The translations under genes were made by a program, and so were the position numbers. From NCBI GenBank assembly GCA_012729335.1, contig JAAYDJ010000028.1, positions 1 to 64,000 on the forward strand: a stretch of DNA of 64,000 bases. The letters are read 5' to 3'. The DNA comes from Bacteroidales bacterium. Lineage in GTDB: Bacteria; Bacteroidota; Bacteroidia; Bacteroidales; Prolixibacteraceae. A model generated the notes under the pieces. That model had not been told where the DNA came from. It saw nothing but the letters and a program-made list of their open reading frames with translations, and did not search any database. Positions 53,908-64,000 of the stretch are shown in pieces (within the stretch, counting starts at the first letter, position 1; every line of letters begins with the position of its first letter).

Positions 53908-54158
53908 AGAATCTTGAATCTTGAGTCTTGAATAGTGGAATACTGAATATCATTCTCCAATGGAGAACCCGCTCTTCTTGCTCAACCATTATAATATCTT
54001 AACCTACAGCAACATAGGACTCTATACACTAACGTTCAAGATTCCCGACTCCTCCATTCAGGATTCCAGACTCTCTCATTCCAGATTCAAGACTCAAGAT
54101 TCCCTCATTCAAGATTCGAGACTCAAGATTCCCTCATTCCAGATTCAAGATTCCAGAT

Positions 54159-54180
<22 letters not shown>
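53908..54180. repeat. Heptamer repeats between ispE and gcvP
   Basis: Two blocks flank about 100 bp of AT-rich unique sequence. At 53911-53950 the plus strand reads GAATCTTGAATCTTGAGTCTT. At 54040-54178 the complementary orientation appears, with TTCAAGATTCCCTCATTC-type units. It is the same family as the array at 3201-3450 but mostly inverted. The last codons and the stop of gcvP (GGAATGAGGGAATCTTGA) are themselves repeat sequence. Confidence 0.88.
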
Positions 54181-57038
<2,858 letters not shown>

Positions 57039-57247
57039 ATGTTCAAATAATTATTTGTTGTCCTAAATCTTCGTGTATTTATGGGCAATGCCAAAGCCAC
57101 TCACTTGATGGTCAGGCCCTTTCACTGCACATACCAGGGCTTTCTCCGGATCAGGAGGTGCCGTCATGGGCAGCGAAATTACGCGCCCCGCACCTCAAAA
57201 AGAATGATTTTGTTCAGCCGGAATCATTTTATTCATTACCATCCCTG

Positions 57248-57886
57248 TCAAACCAGAAAGGGATTCTCCGATTTTTCAAGCCCGATGGTCGTTTCGGGGC
57301 CATGACCGGGCCACACCGTGGTCTCCTCCGGAAGTGTCAGGAGTTTCCCGCGGATGGCGGCAATCAGCTGGTCATAATCGCCACCCGGAAGGTCGGTCCG
57401 CCCGATGCTCCTCCGAAACAGCACATCTCCTGCGAGCAGAAATCCCCCTTCGCGGGAGTAAAAGGTCACATGACCCGGCGAATGACCCGGAATGTGTATC
57501 ACCTCCAGCGTGGAATGCCCGAAATGAAAGATCTCTCCCTCAGATAGATAACTGTCCGCAGGAGACACTTCCCCCATCCGGAAGCCGAAGGTTGCGGCCT
57601 GGCGGGGCGCCTGCGACAGCCAGAACGCGTCTCCCTCATGGCAGTAAAAGGGAATTCCCAGCTCCCCGCGAAGCCGTTCCACCCCCAGCAAATGGTCGAA
57701 ATGACAGTGGGTATTGACCAGCGCTACTGGTTTGAGGCCTTGCGCCGACAGGTATTCGCCCAGCACCGTATACTCTTCCGTATAGTAAAAACCGGCATCC
57801 ACCACGATGCACTCCCCGGTTTCATCGGAAACCACATAGCTGTTCTCCTGCAGCGGGTTGACTATAAACCTCTTCATTGTAATCAT
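57248..57886 (-). CDS. MBL-fold metallo-hydrolase (glyoxalase II-like)
   Basis: 212 residues. The metallo-beta-lactamase metal site is clear: THCHFDHLLG (HxHxDH), HIPGHSPGH with the next His, LLAGDVLFRRSIGRTD with the bridging Asp, and PGHGPETT with the last His. It resembles the YcbL/GloB-type hydrolases of glutathione or other thioesters; glyoxalase II proper has an additional C-terminal domain that is absent here. Placed between gcvP and pcm, same strand, with gaps of 153 and about 210 bp holding no clear features. Confidence 0.9.
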   Translation of the reverse strand: MITMKRFIVNPLQENSYVVSDETGECIVVDAGFYYTEEYTVLGEYLSAQGLKPVALVNTHCHFDHLLGVERLRGELGIPFYCHEGDAFWLSQAPRQAATFGFRMGEVSPADSYLSEGEIFHFGHSTLEVIHIPGHSPGHVTFYSREGGFLLAGDVLFRRSIGRTDLPGGDYDQLIAAIRGKLLTLPEETTVWPGHGPETTIGLEKSENPFLV

Positions 57887-58039
57887 CGGCTCTCTTCATT
57901 TTTTACTGACGCTCTGTGCCGGACTGGTTTCAGGATTGCGATCCCAACCGGGTACTGCCCATGCAGCGCCAGGCAGAATAATTTTGGTTCCTGGGAGCAT
58001 GACAGGCTATCCCTGTTACTTCAGTATTGCGCTTCACCT

Positions 58040-58690
58040 TCAATTGACCACGCCCCTGAGCAGGGGCACAAAGACAAATCCGCCATGCTTCCCGGTTTCA
58101 AATTCCGTTTCGCCGGTGCGGGTCACCACCACCATTTCCTGGTGCCGGTCGGGGCCCACGGGAATGACCATCCTTCCGCCGATGACCAGCTGGGTCTTCA
58201 GCTCCTCCGGAACAGAGGTCGCCCCGGCGGTGACGATGATCCTGTCGAAAGGGCCATAGGTGGGTAATCCCCGGAAGCCATCCCCGAAATGGAAGGCAGG
58301 GTGGTAGCCCAATTCGGGCAGAAGCTGGCTGGCTTTCACAAACAGCTCTTTCTGCCGCTCAATGGTGTGTACCTTGGCCCCCATCTCACAGAGAACGGCC
58401 GCCTGGTATCCCGAACCGGTGCCCACTTCCAGCACCTTGCACTGGGGCTCCACCATGAGTAATTCGGTCTGAAAGGCCACGGTATAGGGCTGCGAAATGG
58501 TCTGCCCCGCCCCGATGGGAAAGGCCTGGTCCTTATAGGCAAAATTGAGGAAGGTGCTCTCCATGAAAGCATGGCGGGGGACCTTCCCGATGGCGGCCAA
58601 CACCCGCTCATCCCTGATCCCCTTGATCTTCAGTGCATCAACAAGGCGCCTGCGCAACCCCTGATGGCGCGGATTCTCACTCCAGGTCAT
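58040..58690 (-). CDS. pcm: Protein-L-isoaspartate O-methyltransferase
   Basis: Repairs isoaspartyl residues in damaged proteins by S-adenosylmethionine-dependent methylation. 216 residues, normal length. Motifs: VPRHAFM, IGAGQTISQPYTVAF, VLEVGTGSGYQAAVL as the AdoMet loop, and FDRIIVTAGATSVPEEL. A -7 element TACCTTTG lies 17 bp upstream of the ATG, divergent from the gene at 58839. Confidence 0.94.
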   Translation of the reverse strand: MTWSENPRHQGLRRRLVDALKIKGIRDERVLAAIGKVPRHAFMESTFLNFAYKDQAFPIGAGQTISQPYTVAFQTELLMVEPQCKVLEVGTGSGYQAAVLCEMGAKVHTIERQKELFVKASQLLPELGYHPAFHFGDGFRGLPTYGPFDRIIVTAGATSVPEELKTQLVIGGRMVIPVGPDRHQEMVVVTRTGETEFETGKHGGFVFVPLLRGVVN

Positions 58691-58706
58691 TCAAAACGGT
58701 TTGCCG

Positions 58707-58714
58707 CAAAGGTA
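58707..58714 (-). promoter_or_regulatory. Candidate -7 element for pcm
   Basis: CAAAGGTA on plus reads TACCTTTG on minus, an exact TAnnTTTG match, 17 bp upstream of the pcm start. The nearest TTG (rc of CAAA at 58740) is 25 bp away, further than the consensus. Confidence 0.4.
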
Positions 58715-58826
58715 ATGGAAAAACATTGGGTTTTCCCGCCAAAGGATATGGCCCGGCGACAATCCTTATTAACACGCCGGGTTAATAAGTTATTCCCCTC
58801 CGGAACGGCCAAAGCCCATTTATGGC

Positions 58827-58834
58827 TATTTTTG
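58827..58834 (+). promoter_or_regulatory. Candidate -7 element immediately before the 58839 start
   Basis: TATTTTTG matches TAnnTTTG and ends only 4 nt before the ATG at 58839, which would make the mRNA leaderless or nearly so. If the true start is the Met at codon 10, the leader would be about 27 nt. Confidence 0.35.
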
Positions 58835-58838
58835 TCTT

Positions 58839-59708
58839 ATGCTGAATGTAGGTTTGATCGGAAGCATGACTTCGGTAGTGAGCCATGCCCGGAATCTGAA
58901 GAATACCAGTGGGATCAGGATCCTCGGCAAATCCTCGGTAGGAATGCCGGAAGGGCCCGGGGTTGCAGTCCCCGACATCCCCGAGTACAACCGGCGGGAA
59001 CTGGTCGAAGCCGCCGACCTGCTCCTGGTTGACCGCTCCTCCCTGTTATTCCCTGATCTGCTGAAACTGGCCATCAGAAGAAATACCCACCTTTTCTTCA
59101 CCGATTTCCCCGACCTCACTGCTGAGGAATGTGCCGATCTGCTCAAACTGGCCGATGAAGCCCAAACCCTGGTCAGGATACATAATCCCCTGCTCAGGGC
59201 TCCCCTGACAGGCCGGTTGGCCACCTTCTGGCAGGAACCCGCCTGCATCTCCCTCCAGGAGAGCTTCCCCGTGATCCCTGACAAAAAACCTCTGCTCATA
59301 CGATACCTCTATTACGCGGTGGCCCTCTTTAACGCCAGGCCCCAAAAAATAAGGGTCGCCGGTGTGCCCCGCGAAGAAAACGGCCACCTTTTCATCAACA
59401 TCAGGTTCGACTACCCTACCTGGTCCACCTTCAACATCGACCTCCTCCTTTCCGCCCCCGAGACCAGCATCCTCAGAGCAGCACTCCCCGGGAAGTACCT
59501 CGAGGGAAACAACCTCACCGGAAAAGGCTCTCTCAACCATAAGGAAATCACCCCTCCCTTGCAGCCCGTCAATGAAGAGGAAGCCTTCGTCAGACTGTTT
59601 GACGAAGAGGGATGGTACCGCCATTCCGACCTCCCGGCCTATAACACCACCCTTTCCATGCTCAATGATCTCCTCCGGAAAATCGAACTTTATACCCCTT
59701 GGGGCTAA
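58839..59708 (+). CDS. Rossmann-fold protein, Gfo/Idh/MocA-like, upstream of a sugar transferase
   Basis: 289 residues. The start LNVGLIGSMTSV reads as a first Rossmann strand, followed by helices and strands as in the NAD-binding domain of Gfo/Idh/MocA proteins, with AADLLLVDRSSL in the place of the second half. The glycines GxGxxG are not intact, so NAD binding is doubtful. The C-terminal half has strands (GHLFINIRFDYP, FNIDLLLSAPET) like the substrate domain. The family signature EKP is absent. It lies 106 bp before the sugar transferase gene, same strand, so a role in glycan initiation is likely but unproven. Confidence 0.6.
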   Translation: MLNVGLIGSMTSVVSHARNLKNTSGIRILGKSSVGMPEGPGVAVPDIPEYNRRELVEAADLLLVDRSSLLFPDLLKLAIRRNTHLFFTDFPDLTAEECADLLKLADEAQTLVRIHNPLLRAPLTGRLATFWQEPACISLQESFPVIPDKKPLLIRYLYYAVALFNARPQKIRVAGVPREENGHLFINIRFDYPTWSTFNIDLLLSAPETSILRAALPGKYLEGNNLTGKGSLNHKEITPPLQPVNEEEAFVRLFDEEGWYRHSDLPAYNTTLSMLNDLLRKIELYTPWG

Positions 59709-59728
59709 AACATAAAGTTTTACTTTTG
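59699..59728 (+). promoter_or_regulatory. Promoter for the sugar transferase gene
   Basis: TTG at 59699-59701, a 19-nt spacer, then TACTTTTG at 59721-59728. Both the box and the spacing match the Bacteroidota consensus TTG-N19-21-TAnnTTTG. It is the best promoter match seen in the window. It overlaps the 3' end of the upstream gene and gives a leader of about 80 nt. Confidence 0.6.
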
Positions 59729-59814
59729 CGGCAATATTTCCGGGCCAGTTCCGTTCTATGAACAAAACCGGCTTTGAACAGTTTTAGGGACGGAACGTAA
59801 CCTGACGCAAGGGC

Positions 59815-61230
59815 ATGAACAAGAAAAAACAAGCCGTAATATACCTCCTTTTTGATTTCCTGGCAGCAGCCATCAGCTGGACACTCTTCTACATCTACCG
59901 GAAGGAAGTCATTGAACCCGTAAAATTCGGCTACGACATCCCCCTCGAATTCACCCCGCAATATTTCATTGGTCTTTTGGTGATTCCTTCAGGCTGGCTC
60001 CTGTTTTATTTCATCACCGGGTTTTACAATAACGTCTACCGCCGTTCACGCCTCCTCGAACTGGGGCAAACCATCCTCACCTCGGTGATCGGGGTCACCG
60101 CCATCTTCTTTGTCCTGCTGCTCGACGATACCGTTTACTCCTATAAGAACTACTACCAGCTCTATTTCAACCTGTTGCTGCTTCACTTCTCGTTCACCTA
60201 CTTCTTCAGGCTGATCCTCACCTCCCAAACCATCAGGAAGATCCACCACCGGAAAATCGGCTTCAAGACACTGATCATCGGCAACAACGAAAAAGCACTT
60301 AAAATCTTCCGGGAGATGAACACCCAGCCCCGGCCTGCCGGAAACCTCTTCTGCGGGTATGTGGCTGTGGGTGAAAACGGGAAGGGACTCCTCGACCAGC
60401 ATCTGCCCCAGATGGGGGATATTTCAGGGCTCGAGAAGATTGTCCAGACCGAAGCCATTGAAGAGGTGATCATCGCCCTGGAGACCCATGAGCATGATAA
60501 ACTCAGCGAGATACTGACCATTGTTGAAAACAGGGACATCCTCATCTGGGGCATCCCCGACCTGTACGACTTCCTGTCGGGGATGGTCAAGATCAACACC
60601 ATTTACAGTTCACCGCTCATCAAAATCTCCAACGGGCTGATGCCTGCCTGGCAGGAAAACGCCAAACGGCTTATTGACGTGGTGGCTTCCCTTCTGGCCA
60701 TGATCATCCTCTCGCCGGTATACCTGGCCCTGACCATCATCATCAGGGCCACCAGCCGCGGGCCGGTCATATACAGCCAGGAACGGGTGGGCAAATTCGG
60801 GCACCCCTTTACCATTTACAAATTCAGGAGCATGTACGACGGCTCCGAACAAAACGGTCCCGCCCTCTCTTCACGCCACGACGAACGCATCACCCCCGTA
60901 GGCCGCTTCATCAGGAAAACCCACCTCGACGAAATCCCCCAGTTCTACAATGTCCTCATCGGCGATATGTCGCTGGTGGGCCCGCGCCCCGAAAGAAGCT
61001 ACTACATCGAACAAATCGTGAAAAAAGCCCCCCACTATAAGCTGTTGCACAAACTAAGACCGGGGATCACCTCATGGGGCCAGGTGAAATACGGATACGC
61101 CTCCAACGTGGAGGAAATGCTCGAAAGACTGCCCTACGACATGATCTACCTGAAGAACATCTCCCTCTATCTCGACTTCAAGATCCTCATCTACACGATG
61201 ATCAACGTCTTCCACGGAAAAGGGAAATAA
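59815..61230 (+). CDS. Polyprenyl-phosphate sugar-1-phosphate transferase (WbaP/WcaJ-like)
   Basis: 471 residues. Four N-terminal membrane helices, a central Rossmann-like domain (TLIIGNNEKALKIF, about 150-270), one further helix (LIDVVASLLAMIILSPVYLAL), and a C-terminal catalytic domain with YSQERVGKFGHPFTIYKFRSM, the conserved FIRKTHLDEIPQFYNVLIGDMSLVGPRPER region, and LRPGITSWGQ. It loads a sugar-1-phosphate onto undecaprenyl phosphate, starting glycan repeat units. This family is unrelated to the WecA-like enzyme at 33613. It is preceded by a strong promoter. Confidence 0.92.
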   Translation: MNKKKQAVIYLLFDFLAAAISWTLFYIYRKEVIEPVKFGYDIPLEFTPQYFIGLLVIPSGWLLFYFITGFYNNVYRRSRLLELGQTILTSVIGVTAIFFVLLLDDTVYSYKNYYQLYFNLLLLHFSFTYFFRLILTSQTIRKIHHRKIGFKTLIIGNNEKALKIFREMNTQPRPAGNLFCGYVAVGENGKGLLDQHLPQMGDISGLEKIVQTEAIEEVIIALETHEHDKLSEILTIVENRDILIWGIPDLYDFLSGMVKINTIYSSPLIKISNGLMPAWQENAKRLIDVVASLLAMIILSPVYLALTIIIRATSRGPVIYSQERVGKFGHPFTIYKFRSMYDGSEQNGPALSSRHDERITPVGRFIRKTHLDEIPQFYNVLIGDMSLVGPRPERSYYIEQIVKKAPHYKLLHKLRPGITSWGQVKYGYASNVEEMLERLPYDMIYLKNISLYLDFKILIYTMINVFHGKGK

Positions 61231-61265
61231 TCCATCCCGGGGTACTCTCCTTCGCCATCACAGCC

Positions 61266-61560
61266 TGCACGTACACTTCTGCAAGTTCACCTCTGCAAAT
61301 TCTCCTGTGCAGGTTCTTCTCTGCACGTACACTTCTGCACGTACACCTCTGCACGTACACTTCTGCACGTACACCTCTGCACGTACACCTCTGCACGTAA
61401 ACCTCTGCACGTACACTTCTGCAAGTTCACCTCTGCAAATCCTCCTGTGCAGGTTCTCCTCTGCACGTACACTTCTGCAAATCCTCCTGTGCAAATTCTC
61501 CTCTGCACGTACACCTCTGCAAGTTCACCTTTGTGCGCACATCTCTGTTTGTGCTTCTCT
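61266..61560. repeat. 14-bp tandem repeat array, about 20 copies
   Basis: TGCA recurs at 61266, 61280, 61294, 61308, 61322 and on, a strict period of 14. Unit variants include TGCACGTACACTTC, TGCACGTACACCTC, TGCAAGTTCACCTC, TGCAAATTCTCCTG and TGCAGGTTCTTCTC, intermixed. Because no variant contains a stop in several frames, ORFs of 60 to 108 codons appear on both strands with 14-residue periods. They are not taken as genes. Confidence 0.92.
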
Positions 61561-61633
61561 TCCTTCCGGGAATCCAAAGGCGAACCGGCGTTAAATAAAC
61601 ACCGGGACCTGCTCGTTTAGCGTTCCGTAGAAG

Positions 61634-62119
61634 TCACATGACCTTACCGGCTTCGCGGATTTTTCTGTCGCGGAGGCGGCCTGCCAGCTGCCCTGCTATC
61701 CACCCCACGATAAGCCCCACGGCAGGCATGGCGTACCAGAGGGCCGGTTGAAACGATTCCGACAGAATTATTCCGGCGGTCAGACCCAGAAGAAGGCCCC
61801 ATACGGAATAACGAAAGGTGAACTGGTTCCGGGGAAAGAACCCATGTGCTTTCATCATGTGGTTGGACAGCCTGAAGATCAGCCTGTCGAGTTCACGCCG
61901 GTCTTCCCCCTGTACAGCCAGCGCATCCCCGATGCGTTCTGCCATCCCCTCTGCCTCGGGGAAAAAGTGATCGCACACCTCACAACCCGGGGCAAACTCT
62001 CCCAGCCGGGTGATATTCCGTCTGAGCTCATCGACCTTGAAAAAGAGAAGCTTTTCCTGAGGCGTCCCCTCCAGTTTCTGATCCATGTTCCTGAGGATCT
62101 CATCTGCCCTGTTGTCCAT
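61634..62119 (-). CDS. Hypothetical membrane protein
   Basis: 161 residues, not recognised. The first 100 residues are soluble and charged, starting MDNRADEILRNMDQKLEG, with a Cys pair in GCEVCDHFF that could bind metal or redox partners. Two hydrophobic helices follow (VWGLLLGLTAGIIL and ALWYAMPAVGLIVGWIAGQLAG) and a basic tail. No signal peptide. It lies downstream of pnp past its terminator, so it is probably transcribed alone. The product is probable, with no function suggested. Confidence 0.7.
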   Translation of the reverse strand: MDNRADEILRNMDQKLEGTPQEKLLFFKVDELRRNITRLGEFAPGCEVCDHFFPEAEGMAERIGDALAVQGEDRRELDRLIFRLSNHMMKAHGFFPRNQFTFRYSVWGLLLGLTAGIILSESFQPALWYAMPAVGLIVGWIAGQLAGRLRDRKIREAGKVM

Positions 62120-62222
62120 GACCTTATTCGTTTAACATTTTCGCCGGCGCAGCATGCCGGTGACAGAGTAAATTTACGAATTATATTCCGGCCGGTGGCA
62201 AAATAGACTGCCCATTTACATA

Positions 62223-62262
62223 TTAAAAGGGGCTGCCCCGGCATTCCGGAACAGCCCCTTCA
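62223..62262 (-). terminator. Rho-independent terminator of pnp
   Basis: AAGGGGCTG pairs with CAGCCCCTT, with an inner TCCGG/CCGG-type stem, and on the minus strand is followed by TTTTAATAT. It lies about 55 bp after the pnp stop. Confidence 0.8.
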
Positions 62263-62314
62263 AAGCATCAGCCGCAGAACACCAGGATCTCACGGCCTTA
62301 TGGTGACCCAGACT

Positions 62315-64000
62315 CTATGAATTTCTGGGTTTCCAGACGTTATCCCGGCGGTCGCCGCCACGGTTGTCACCGCCTCTGCGGTCACCACCACGGTGGTCAT
62401 CCCGGCGGTCGCCGCCACGGTGATCATCCCGGCGGTCGCCACGGTGGTCGTCGCGCCGGCGGTCGTCATCCCTGCGGGGCGGGCGGCCTTCACGGGAATT
62501 CTCCCTTTCCACATAACCTTCAGGCTTGGGCAGCAACACCCTGCGCGAAAGCTTCAGCTTTCCGGTCTTCTCATCGACACCGATCAGCTTCACTTCCACC
62601 ATGTCGTTTTCCTTCATCACATCGGAAGCCGACTCGATCCGTTTCCAGTCGATCTCGGAAACATGGAGTAACCCCTCTTTCCCGGGCATGATCTCGATGA
62701 ATGCCCCGAAAGAGACGATCGATTTCACCTTGCCGGTGTATATTTCTCCTACCTCGGGAAGGGCCACGATGGCCTTCACGCGGGCTTTGGCAGCGTTGAG
62801 GATCTCCAGGTTGGGACCCGAAATTTCCACAATGCCATTGTTCTCATCTTCAGTGATGGAAATGTTGGCACCGGTATCGCTCTGGATACCCTGAATGATC
62901 TTTCCACCGGGGCCAATCACGGCGCCGATCATATCTTTCGGGATGAGCATCACCTCAATGCGCGGAACGTTGGATTTGTATTCGGCACGGGGCTCGGGAA
63001 TCACCTCCAGGATCTTCCCAAGGATGTGCATCCTTCCTTCCTTAGCCTGCTCCAGGGCCTGCGACAGCACCTCATAGGAGAGTCCGTCCACCTTGATGTC
63101 CATCTGGGTAGCGGTAATTCCCTTTTCGGTACCCGTTACCTTAAAGTCCATATCACCGAGGTGGTCTTCATCACCAAGAATATCAGAAAGCACAGCGTAT
63201 TTGGCATTTCCCTTGTCGGTGATCAGTCCCATGGCGATGCCCGACACAGGGCGGACGATCTTCACGGCGGCATCCATCAGGGACATGGTTCCGGCACAAA
63301 CCGTGGCCATCGAAGAGGAGCCGTTTGACTCGAGGATGTCAGAAACGATCCGCACGACATAAGGCAGGTCGGCAGGGATCACCCTTTTGAGGGCGCGGAG
63401 GGCCAGGTTACCATGGCCGATTTCGCGGCGGCCAACGCCACGCGGCACCTTGGCTTCACCCGTCGAAAAGGAGGGGAAGTTGTAGTGCAGCATAAACCGC
63501 TCGAAACCCTGGACGGTCACGCCGTCGATCATTTTTTCGTCATCTTTGGTACCCAGCGTCGTGCTGGCCAGCGCCTGGGTCTCCCCGCGTGTGAAAAGCG
63601 CCGATCCGTGGGCCCCGGGAAGGTAGTCCACCTCACCCCAGATAGGCCTGATTTCACGGGTGCCACGGCCGTCAAGCCTGACCCCTTCATCGAGCACCAT
63701 GCGCCGCATGGCCTCTTTTTCCACATCGTGATAATACTTTTTGATCAGCTTCTCATGGAGAACCAGGTCGATGCCTTCGGCTCCCTCATTTTCGGCCTTG
63801 TATTTCCCGATGTATTCGTCGCGCAGCGTCTCAAAAGAGGACATCCGCTCCTGTTTGTTGGTAATCCGTCGCCTGACAATTTCATACACAGGGGCATACA
63901 GGTCGGCATGCACCCTGGCCCGCAGCGCTTCATCGTTGGTCTCGTGGCAATACTCCCGCTTGACCACGCCGCGCTCAGCCATCATCTCCAGCTGAACCTG
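62315..64000 (-). CDS. pnp: Polyribonucleotide nucleotidyltransferase (PNPase), 5' part outside window
   Basis: 3'-5' phosphorolytic RNA degradation. The frame stays open to the right edge of the window, so only the C-terminal 560 or so residues are seen, from within the first half of the protein. Visible: the second RNase PH domain ([62 protein letters not shown]), the KH domain ([12 protein letters not shown]), and S1 ([28 protein letters not shown]). The C-terminus then has a tail of about 60 residues with repeats of DDHRGGDRR, rich in Arg, Gly and Asp, unlike the E. coli enzyme. A terminator follows. Confidence 0.94.
   Translation of the reverse strand, partial: QVQLEMMAERGVVKREYCHETNDEALRARVHADLYAPVYEIVRRRITNKQERMSSFETLRDEYIGKYKAENEGAEGIDLVLHEKLIKKYYHDVEKEAMRRMVLDEGVRLDGRGTREIRPIWGEVDYLPGAHGSALFTRGETQALASTTLGTKDDEKMIDGVTVQGFERFMLHYNFPSFSTGEAKVPRGVGRREIGHGNLALRALKRVIPADLPYVVRIVSDILESNGSSSMATVCAGTMSLMDAAVKIVRPVSGIAMGLITDKGNAKYAVLSDILGDEDHLGDMDFKVTGTEKGITATQMDIKVDGLSYEVLSQALEQAKEGRMHILGKILEVIPEPRAEYKSNVPRIEVMLIPKDMIGAVIGPGGKIIQGIQSDTGANISITEDENNGIVEISGPNLEILNAAKARVKAIVALPEVGEIYTGKVKSIVSFGAFIEIMPGKEGLLHVSEIDWKRIESASDVMKENDMVEVKLIGVDEKTGKLKLSRRVLLPKPEGYVERENSREGRPPRRDDDRRRDDHRGDRRDDHRGGDRRDDHRGGDRRGGDNRGGDRRDNVWKPRNS

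Noticed and set aside
61202-61594. Several ORFs of 64-108 codons on both strands of the 14-bp array
   Set aside because: All have the same 14-residue period in different frames, which is a property of the repeat and not evidence for coding.

Overview
The window looks like a chromosomal segment of a Bacteroidota bacterium. The signs are: several genes preceded by the Bacteroidota -7 element TAnnTTTG, few Shine-Dalgarno sites, a bifunctional HisB, a GDP-fucose synthase with the insertion usual in this phylum, an 89-residue HU protein, a long-form urocanase, and a queuine transglycosylase without the zinc cysteines. Most of the window is GC-rich. No rRNA, tRNA, insertion sequence or CRISPR array was found. 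Genus cannot be told from the sequence alone.

Layout. (1) 0-8.0 kb, minus strand: a histidine operon hisG-hisD-hisC-hisB, then purU, a TlpA-like thioredoxin, hisH and argB. Upstream of hisG is a leader peptide with three His codons and an attenuator-type terminator. (2) 8.2-24.3 kb: mixed housekeeping genes: ssb, a pirin, a CAP-domain protein, a creatininase-family enzyme, a Tat-exported Gfo/Idh/MocA oxidoreductase with an AI-2E family transporter, a LemA/TPM/TPM trio, hutU, an isochorismatase-fold amidase, HU, rsmG, an ECF sigma factor, a glycosyltransferase, tgt and an LptF/LptG-type permease. (3) 24.6-27.3 kb: a carboxyltransferase and biotin carrier pair, and a small secreted protein made of W-M repeats. 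(4) 27.5-52.7 kb, all minus strand: a large surface-polysaccharide locus. Read in the direction of transcription it contains an O-antigen-ligase/TPR protein, a broken ABC permease remnant, a Wzx flippase, a CapA-like protein, three GT4 enzymes, a TupA-like ATP-grasp protein, two adenylating enzymes (the second with a fused ACP), an SGNH protein, an MBOAT acyltransferase, a 46-residue microprotein missing from the ORF track, a radical SAM/SPASM protein, a GT2, a WecA-like transferase, gmd, fcl, a cytidylyltransferase-GHMP kinase fusion and a WbpM/PglF-like dehydratase. (5) 53-64 kb: ispE, gcvP, a metallo-hydrolase, pcm, a Rossmann-fold protein with a WbaP/WcaJ-like sugar transferase, a small membrane protein and the 3' part of pnp.

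The most interesting element is at 36.4-42.1 kb. Adenylating enzyme, carrier protein, MBOAT, SGNH transferase and transmembrane microprotein together match the parts list of the Gram-positive Dlt (teichoic acid D-alanylation) pathway. The microprotein ends exactly in FVYINF, which fits the FxYxxF acyl-shuttle motif of DltX. I infer an envelope-glycan acylation machine in a Gram-negative polysaccharide locus, with an unknown acyl group.

A second theme is intergenic tandem repeats: heptamer-based arrays at two distant places in opposite orientation, plus 8-, 14-, 38- and 42-bp arrays. Several abut or overlap stop codons. The AT-rich stretch at about 42-49.6 kb, bounded by a truncated polysaccharide ABC permease, suggests replacement of a glycan cassette.
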